Below, piece after piece: positions 59,113 to 64,000 of a stretch of 64,000 nucleotides of DNA. Every line of letters starts with the position of its first letter. Positions within the stretch are counted from its first letter, which is position 1. The notes beneath the pieces were generated by a model, which saw nothing but the letters and a program-made list of their open reading frames with translations, was not told where the DNA came from and did no database searches. This DNA is from Alkalihalobacillus sp. YIM B00296 (GTDB lineage: Bacteria; Bacillota; Bacilli; Bacillales; Fictibacillaceae): assembly GCF_020179385.1 (NCBI RefSeq), contig NZ_JAIBLJ010000021.1, positions 1 through 64,000 on the forward strand. Direction: 5' to 3'. A program made the translations under genes and the position numbers.

Positions 59113-60041
59113 TTACTTGCCGAGAAACGCCTCTTTAAAGTAGTCGAGTTGATAATCAAGTGTGATTGGATCATTGAAGTAAAATTCCTTCGCATTCACT
59201 TCAAAGACACGGTCATTCTTGACGGCAGGAATGTTTTTGTACGTTTCGGTTTCCTGAAAGGAATTGTCCGCATCGGCATTTTTACTGAAGATGAGGTAAT
59301 CGCCGGCAAACTCAGGCAAAACCTCCGGGGAAAGGGCGTAGTAGCCTTGTTCCAGTGCTTCTTCCTTTACTTTTTCAGGCATATTCAAGCCCATTTCTTG
59401 ATAAAGGATTTCCGTTCCGCGTCCCCAGTTATCGCCGAAGACGTATAGTTGTTTATCAAAACTCTCGATGACAGAGACTGTCGTATCCTCACCGATTTCA
59501 GCTTTGATATCTTCACCTGCTGCTTTTGCACGTTTTTTGAAATCTTCAACCCAGGATCTAGCTGCTTCTTCCTTGTTCAATAGTTTTCCAATTTCGATGT
59601 GCTGGGTCAGGTAATCTACTTTTCCGTATGTATATGTCACAGTAGGAGCGATTTCCTTAAGTTTATCGACATTCTTGATATTGGATAGCCCGATGATAAG
59701 ATCGGGGTCAAGTTCAATGATCTTTTCCAAATTTTCATCCGTTACTTCTTCCATATCTTTCAATTTTTCATAACGAGGATTCATCTTAGACCAGGAGTCG
59801 ACTCCGACAAGAGGGACATCGAGTGCCATGACATTCCCCGCAAAGGATGAAAGGACGATGTGACACGCTGCGGATCAGCGGGGACTTCGACGGGTCCATT
59901 TTCTGATTCATATGTAATCGTTCCGGATTTGTCTTCTCCGTTTTCTTTTGAGTCATCGTTTCCAGCTTCAGAGGAAGCGTTGCTGCACGCACTAACCATG
60001 AGAAGCAGCAAGAGTGCGAAGGGGATCAGTAGCTTTTTCAT
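59113..60041 (-). pseudogene. iron-siderophore binding lipoprotein gene with a one-base frameshift
   Basis: The first frame from the ATG at 60041 gives a lipoprotein signal (LLIPFALLLLLMVSACSN) and the start of the mature protein to VEVPADPQRV, then reads nonsense. A second frame picks up at VLSSFAGNVMALDVPLVGVD and runs to 59113: TDENLEKIIELDPDLIIGLS, KLKEIAPTVTYTYGKVDYL, EDFKKRAKAAGEDIKAEIGE, YVFGDNWGRGTEILYQEMGL and LDYQLDYFKEAF at the end. Together they make one complete FeuA/FhuD-like protein of about 309 residues. One base is missing near 59858-59863. Loss of this gene would disable the importer unless another binding protein serves it; a sequencing error is also possible. Confidence 0.85.
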
Positions 60042-60837
60042 GTTTGTGTTCTCCTTTTAATAGATTGTATGTGATACACATCGGTTTTTTGGTACGTGGA
60101 TCGCGGCCGATTTCAGCATCGATTTGAAAAACTTTCCGAAGGACGTCACGTGTGATGACTTCTTCGTAATTGCCAGCCTTTACGATTTCGCCATCTTTCA
60201 TAGCGATGATGTTGTCCGCGAATCTGGCAGCCTGGTTCAAGTCATGCAAGACCATGATGATCGTACGGTGTTCTTGGATGTTGAGGCTCTGCAACAATTC
60301 TAAAACCTCGAGCTGGTGAGCCATATCGAGGTAGGTCGTCGGCTCATCAAGGAAAATGATGTCCGTTTCTTGGGCAAGTGCCATCGCGATCCAGACACGT
60401 TGGCGTTGACCGCCTGAGAGAGCATCTACAGGACGGTACTTGAAGTCGATCGTCCCGGTCACTTCGAGTGCCCAATCGATCATCTCGTAATCTCGCTTAG
60501 TCAACCGGCCAAAGCCTTTTTGGTAGGGGAACCGGCCATAGGATACGAGTTCCCCAACAGTTAATCCACTTGCACTTTCAGGTGTCTGAGGTAGAATTGC
60601 CATTTTTTTCGCAAGCTCTTTCGTGTTTTGTTTCGAGATGTTTTCTCCATCTAAAACGACAGTTCCGGATTGATGTGAAATGATGCGTGTGATCGCTTTC
60701 AACAATGTCGATTTTCCACAACCATTCGGACCGATGATCGTGGTGATCTTCTTATCCGGGATCTCAACAGTGAGATCTTTGACAATCAATCGTTCACCAT
60801 AACCGATATTCAAGTCAGTTGTATGTAGGCGGACCAT
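59992..60837 (-). CDS. iron-siderophore ABC transporter ATPase (FecE/FepC type)
   Basis: The 281-residue product has Walker A IIGPNGCGKSTLLKAI, Q-loop AILPQTPESASGLTVGELV, signature ALSGGQRQRVWIAMALAQ, Walker B DIIFLDEPTTYLD and the switch His in IIMVLHDLNQAARFAD. It is the first gene of the minus-strand operon behind a perfect Fur box. ATG 60837 has GGGGG upstream and is preferred to 60870. Its last 17 codons overlap the binding-protein gene, whose ribosome binding site (AAAGGAG) lies inside this frame; relatives usually end before such an overlap, so the tail (HEKATDPLRTLAASHG) may be an unusual extension. Confidence 0.92.
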   Translation of the reverse strand: MVRLHTTDLNIGYGERLIVKDLTVEIPDKKITTIIGPNGCGKSTLLKAITRIISHQSGTVVLDGENISKQNTKELAKKMAILPQTPESASGLTVGELVSYGRFPYQKGFGRLTKRDYEMIDWALEVTGTIDFKYRPVDALSGGQRQRVWIAMALAQETDIIFLDEPTTYLDMAHQLEVLELLQSLNIQEHRTIIMVLHDLNQAARFADNIIAMKDGEIVKAGNYEEVITRDVLRKVFQIDAEIGRDPRTKKPMCITYNLLKGEHKHEKATDPLRTLAASHG

Positions 60838-60870
60838 TTTTAAACCCCCGATATGTGATAATAGTTTCAT

Positions 60871-60885
60871 TGATAATGATTATCA
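60871..60885 (-). promoter_or_regulatory. Fur box of the siderophore operon
   Basis: TGATAATGATTATCA is a perfect 7-1-7 Fur box, 34 bases upstream of the ATPase start on the minus strand. Iron-bound Fur should repress the importer here. Confidence 0.92.
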
Positions 60886-60988
60886 GTATCGATCGATAAA
60901 CATAACTATAAAGTTAGTTTTTTCTATTGTCAACCCTTTTTTAGGAATGTAAATATTGAACAATCGTAAAAGATGGTGTATGTTTAAA

Positions 60989-61003
60989 TGAGAATGATAA
61001 TCA
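60989..61003 (+). promoter_or_regulatory. Fur box of the YcgT-like reductase gene
   Basis: TGAGAATGATAATCA matches the 7-1-7 Fur box in 13 of 15 positions and lies 33 bases before the reductase start, mirroring the box of the divergent operon. Confidence 0.8.
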
Positions 61004-61035
61004 ATTGAAGTTGTGATTATGAGGGGTGTTCAGAT

Positions 61036-62088
61036 ATGGATCGGCATGATTTATATGATGTAACCGTAATCGGCGGGGGACCAGCTGGCCTTTATTCCAC
61101 TTTTTATAGCGGCCTCAGGGAAATGAAGACGAAATTGATTGAATTCCAGCCCAAACTTGGTGGCAAAATCCATGTCTATCCTGAAAAAATGATATGGGAT
61201 GTAGGCGGATTGACACCGACAACAGGAGCGGAATTGATCAAACAACTGGTTGAGCAGGGTTTAACCTTCAATCCTACGGTCATTTTAGGTGAAAAAATCG
61301 AGGCGATCACACGGAATGAAGAGGGGATTTTTGTTTTACATTCCGCATCCAGTGGCATCCATTATTCCAAAACTGTCATCGTCGCTGTCGGAAGCGGGAT
61401 CTTGAAGCCTCAAAAGCTTGAAATCGAGGGTGCAGAACGGTTTGAGGTTTCCAATCTGAACTATACGGTGAAATCATTGAAAAGCTTCAAAGATAAGAAG
61501 GTTATCATTTCTGGCGGAGGAAATTCTGCGATTGATTGGGCGAATGAGCTGGAGCCCGTTGCCAAAAAAGTCTATTTGACCTACAGAAGAGAAGCGTTGA
61601 ATGGCCATGAATCCCAAATTACACAGCTTGAAAACAGTTCGATCGGATGTTTCTACAATACATCGATCACCAAACTTCTGGCCGGTTTTGATCAAACAGT
61701 GATCGACCAGGTAGAACTGACGAATCACAGTACAGGTGAAACGACTTATCTATCCATTGATGAAGTGATCATCAACCATGGTTATGAACAAGATTCGACC
61801 TTAATCAAAAACAGTGATATGAACATCAAACTTGCTGATGACTTCTTCATTGATGGAAATGCTGTCAGCGAATCATCGGTTGACGGGCTGTATGCTGCTG
61901 GGGATATTTTAAAGCACGAAGGGAAGCTTAATCTGATTGCTGGCGCGTTTCAAGATGCTGCAAATGCAGTGAACAAAGCCAAACAATACATTGAACCCAA
62001 TGCTGATCGAATTGCAATGGTTTCCTCTCATAATGAAGTCTTTAAAAAACGGAACAAAAAATTGGTGAAAGAGATGTTGAGTTCCTGA
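61036..62088 (+). CDS. ferredoxin/flavodoxin-NADP reductase, thioredoxin-reductase-like (YcgT type)
   Basis: The 350-residue product has an FAD motif VTVIGGGPAGLYSTFYSGLR, EFQPKLGGKIHVYPEKMIWD, an NADP motif KVIISGGGNSAIDWANELEP and the closing FAD loop LYAAGDILKHEGKLNLIAGA. It lacks the CxxC of thioredoxin reductase, as in the YumC/YcgT group. B. subtilis ycgT is Fur-controlled, and a Fur box lies upstream here as well. It probably supplies electrons for reductive release of iron from the siderophore imported by the divergent operon. GAGGGG precedes the ATG. Confidence 0.92.
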   Translation: MDRHDLYDVTVIGGGPAGLYSTFYSGLREMKTKLIEFQPKLGGKIHVYPEKMIWDVGGLTPTTGAELIKQLVEQGLTFNPTVILGEKIEAITRNEEGIFVLHSASSGIHYSKTVIVAVGSGILKPQKLEIEGAERFEVSNLNYTVKSLKSFKDKKVIISGGGNSAIDWANELEPVAKKVYLTYRREALNGHESQITQLENSSIGCFYNTSITKLLAGFDQTVIDQVELTNHSTGETTYLSIDEVIINHGYEQDSTLIKNSDMNIKLADDFFIDGNAVSESSVDGLYAAGDILKHEGKLNLIAGAFQDAANAVNKAKQYIEPNADRIAMVSSHNEVFKKRNKKLVKEMLSS

Positions 62089-62337
62089 ACGCAGGTGTCG
62101 GTTTCGGCATCTTCTTAATGATCATCCTCAGGCTACATCAGTATAATTTTTACAAATACTGAATTTGGAGTATTTTGTGTAATGTAACCATCATTTACTT
62201 ATAGATCATATAGAATACATTATTTCAAAATAATGGATTATTGAGGGCCGAACGTTGTGAATCTCATTTTTATATACGAATAATGTCATTTCCTCTCGAA
62301 TTCTTTTATGAAAAAAGAAAATGGGGAGGATTTTTTA

Positions 62338-63138
62338 ATGTCTAAAAGATTAAGAGCCATGTTCATGGTCTTTGTTGTAGGTGCCCTCATGATTGCAGCT
62401 CCTTCATTCACAGAAGCGGCGATCGGGGATCGCACCCTAGTTAATGGATCGTCAGGTTCGGATGTTGCCGAATTACAGGATTACCTGATGACAAAAGGAG
62501 TATTCCCGTACCATACATCGACAGGATATTATGGGGATATCACTGAAGAAGCAGTAAAGGATTTCCAGCGTAAACGTAACTTGAAGGTCGACGGTTATGC
62601 TGGGCCGCAAACGAATCATGCGGTAAAAGTCTTACGATATGGCAACATTGGGAAGCAAGTCATACATATTCAATACCAGTTGAAGCAAGCTGGCCACTAC
62701 AATTCAAACTTAGATGGCATTTATGGGTCCGGCACAGTGAGCGCGGTCAAGAGCTTCCAAAAGCAACAAGGTCTAGTAGTGGATGGAATTGCAGGTCCGA
62801 ATACTAGATCAGCATTGGACAGTAAAGCGAAGCGTGGTTCAGCTGCCGGTAAAACATTGACTGTTGAAAGCACTGCGTATACGGCAAATTGTGATGGCTG
62901 TTCAGGTATGACAAGGATGGGGCTTGATCTAAAAAAATACCCTGACGCGAAAGTGATCGCTGTCGATCCTAGTGTCATTCCACTTGGATCGCTCGTTAAA
63001 GTTGAAGGATACGGCGTTGCGATTGCAGCAGATACTGGCGGCGGTGTGAATGGGAACTCGATCGATGTGTTCATTGCTGACCGTGACGACGCCCTTCAAT
63101 GGGGACGCAAAAATGTACGCGTGGAAGTAATCGAATAG
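62338..63138 (+). CDS. secreted cell-wall protein with two PG-binding repeats and a 3D domain
   Basis: The 266-residue product has a signal peptide (MFMVFVVGALMIAAPSFTEA), two PG_binding_1 repeats (about residues 40-95: GSDVAELQDYLMTKGVFPY and AVKDFQRKRNLKVDGYAGPQ; about 105-160: GKQVIHIQYQLKQAGHYNSN and AVKSFQKQQGLVVDGIAGPN) and a C-terminal 3D domain (TAYTANCDGCSGMTRMGLDL, VIAVDPSVIPLGSLVKVEGY, AADTGGGVNGNSIDVFI) with the three aspartates of the fold. 3D domains are found in lytic transglycosylases such as YocH and in resuscitation factors. GGGGAGG precedes ATG 62338. The gap 62089-62337 holds no gene. Confidence 0.92.
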   Translation: MSKRLRAMFMVFVVGALMIAAPSFTEAAIGDRTLVNGSSGSDVAELQDYLMTKGVFPYHTSTGYYGDITEEAVKDFQRKRNLKVDGYAGPQTNHAVKVLRYGNIGKQVIHIQYQLKQAGHYNSNLDGIYGSGTVSAVKSFQKQQGLVVDGIAGPNTRSALDSKAKRGSAAGKTLTVESTAYTANCDGCSGMTRMGLDLKKYPDAKVIAVDPSVIPLGSLVKVEGYGVAIAADTGGGVNGNSIDVFIADRDDALQWGRKNVRVEVIE

Positions 63139-63146
63139 TTTATATG

Positions 63147-63184
63147 AAGCTGACCTGCAACTGATGTTGCAGGTCAGCTTTTTG
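63147..63184 (+). terminator. terminator of the 3D-domain gene
   Basis: AAGCTGACCTGCAAC (63147-63161) pairs perfectly with GTTGCAGGTCAGCTT (63166-63180) around TGAT, followed by TTTG. Confidence 0.92.
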
Positions 63185-63190
63185 TATGGC

Positions 63191-63249
63191 GTGCCTGGCA
63201 CCGATTAAGAACTCTTCCCCCATATGGGTTCTGAAATGGTGCCTGGCAC
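63191..63249 (+). repeat. pair of GTGCCTGGCAC motifs
   Basis: GTGCCTGGCAC at 63191-63201 and 63239-63249, 48 bases apart. This is the reverse complement of the GTGCCAGGCAC core repeated with the same 48-base period at 37316. The sequence between the cores differs. Confidence 0.75.
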
Positions 63250-63345
63250 TGAAATTCTCATCGTTTTCTAATGTTCCTTTCCAATTGTTTTAATTTAGGG
63301 TGGATATGATGTATTTGTAAACAACAATTACAGGAGGAATGAAAG

Positions 63346-63927
63346 ATGAAGAAGAAAATCATCATGTTCACTTTGGCTGGGACATTGGCAATCGGAGGAA
63401 TCGGAGCGGTAAAAGCGATGGATGACGATGATGGACGAGGGATAAAGAAGGTCGCGCTAACCAACGAAAATACCAAAAGGGCCGGCGAAGACTTGATTTC
63501 GGTCTCTGAGGCTGAGAAGATCGCATTGAAAGAAGTAAAGGGTAACGTTGATGAAGTGGAAATTGAAGAAGAACATGGAAAGCAAGTTTATAAGGTAGAT
63601 ATCGATGTAGAAGGTGAAGAAGATCATGATGTGCATATCGATGTATACACGGGTGAAGTCTTAGCAGTTGAGACAGATGACGATGATGATCTTGATGACG
63701 AAGTAAGGATAGCCGATAAAAGCGATTTGATTTCTATAGAGGAAGCGATTTCGATTGCATTGAATCAAGCGGATGGAAAAGTGACAAAAGTCGAACTGGA
63801 TGAAGATGATGACAAGTACGTTTATGAAATTGAAATCAAGATGTCAGAGAACCGTGAAGCAGACATTGAAATTTCAGCCACTGACGGAAAAGTGCTTGAA
63901 ACGGATATCGAACGGGAGGACGACTAA
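63346..63927 (+). CDS. secreted acidic protein with two PepSY domains
   Basis: The 193-residue product has a signal peptide (IIMFTLAGTLAIGGIGAVKA) and two PepSY repeats: ISVSEAEKIALKEVKGNVDE with VYKVDIDVEGEEDHDVHIDV and GEVLAVETDDDDDLDDEV; then ISIEEAISIALNQADGKVTK with YVYEIEIKMSENREADIEIS and GKVLETDIEREDD. It is very rich in Asp and Glu and may bind cations. It resembles YkoI and is a paralogue of the protein at 55635 without the membrane anchor. AGGAGGAATG spacing supports the ATG. The last 73 bases of the window show no further feature. Confidence 0.9.
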   Translation: MKKKIIMFTLAGTLAIGGIGAVKAMDDDDGRGIKKVALTNENTKRAGEDLISVSEAEKIALKEVKGNVDEVEIEEEHGKQVYKVDIDVEGEEDHDVHIDVYTGEVLAVETDDDDDLDDEVRIADKSDLISIEEAISIALNQADGKVTKVELDEDDDKYVYEIEIKMSENREADIEISATDGKVLETDIEREDD

Positions 63928-64000
63928 AAAGATTATAAAGAACTAATTACTATCGATTCTCTTAAGGATTATGCTGTCCTATCAAACGAATTGACGATCG

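Noticed and set aside
1-64000. rRNA or tRNA genes and prophage
   Set aside because: I looked for tRNA-like TTCRANNC boxes and phage structural or integrase genes and saw none that hold up; a covariance search would be decisive.

Overview
The window reads as chromosome of a low-to-moderate G+C endospore-forming Firmicute of the Bacillaceae. This rests on lutABC, a tricarballylate module, a ykoGHI-like two-component/PepSY set, YqzG/YhdC (DUF3889) and YczE-like proteins, strong AGGAGG ribosome binding sites with many TTG/GTG starts, a CcpA cre site and Fur boxes. No rRNA, tRNA, CRISPR or phage genes were seen. The species cannot be fixed from the sequence.

Layout: 1-1941 is a decayed, mobile-element-rich edge (partial IS110 transposase with a candidate bridge RNA, a broken IS1182-type transposase, a broken VOC gene, two tiny membrane proteins). 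1996-4874 is lutABC (lactate oxidation). 5626-11863 is an amide/peptide module: DauR/YheO-like regulator, AbgT transporter and three metallo-amidohydrolases. 11867-16647 is a more A+T-rich cassette between two 90-bp direct repeats. It holds a sigma-54 activator, a well-matched -24/-12 promoter with paired upstream sites, a catabolic-type HMG-CoA reductase and a TctA-like permease, and is read here as a mevalonate-use cassette. 16711-20011 holds a threonine-aldolase-like enzyme, a CBS-HEPN fusion and an M20 hydrolase. 20171-27656 is an EutW/EutV-like kinase and ANTAR antiterminator next to aldehyde dehydrogenase, a GlnA-like ligase, an SDR and an ethanolamine permease: a probable gamma-glutamyl route for ethanolamine without ammonia lyase. 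27776-37313 is a CitST-like system, tctCBA with a cre-covered promoter, tricarballylate dehydrogenase and a DASS transporter. 37504-45020 is mixed: Cys-rich protein, ECF sigma/anti-sigma pair, dicarboxylate symporter, CHRD, ParB-like, secreted phosphodiesterase, YczE-like protein. 45168-50219 is a GntR-DUF2848-nitrilase-TRAP operon. 50591-53500 is A+T-rich with small, broken and orphan genes. 53572-56321 is a ykoGHI-like set. 56876-62088 is a Fur-controlled siderophore uptake operon (binding protein frameshifted) divergent from a YcgT-type reductase. The end holds a cell-wall 3D-domain protein and a second PepSY protein.

Taken together the window is a catabolic island: separate transporter-plus-enzyme modules for lactate, amides, mevalonate, ethanolamine, tricarballylate and an unknown TRAP substrate, each with its own class of regulator. 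The most unusual non-coding signal is a set of five intergenic arrays (10437, 31991, 42953, 50393, 58927). They share an almost fixed 20-21-bp period and 3-6 copies but have unrelated unit sequences. Other signals worth attention are the 90-bp repeats around the mevalonate cassette, an ANTAR-type hairpin overlapping a terminator, a hairpin that buries a Shine-Dalgarno sequence, and a 12-codon leader ORF overlapping the ECF sigma start. All functional statements are read by eye from motifs; no database search was run.
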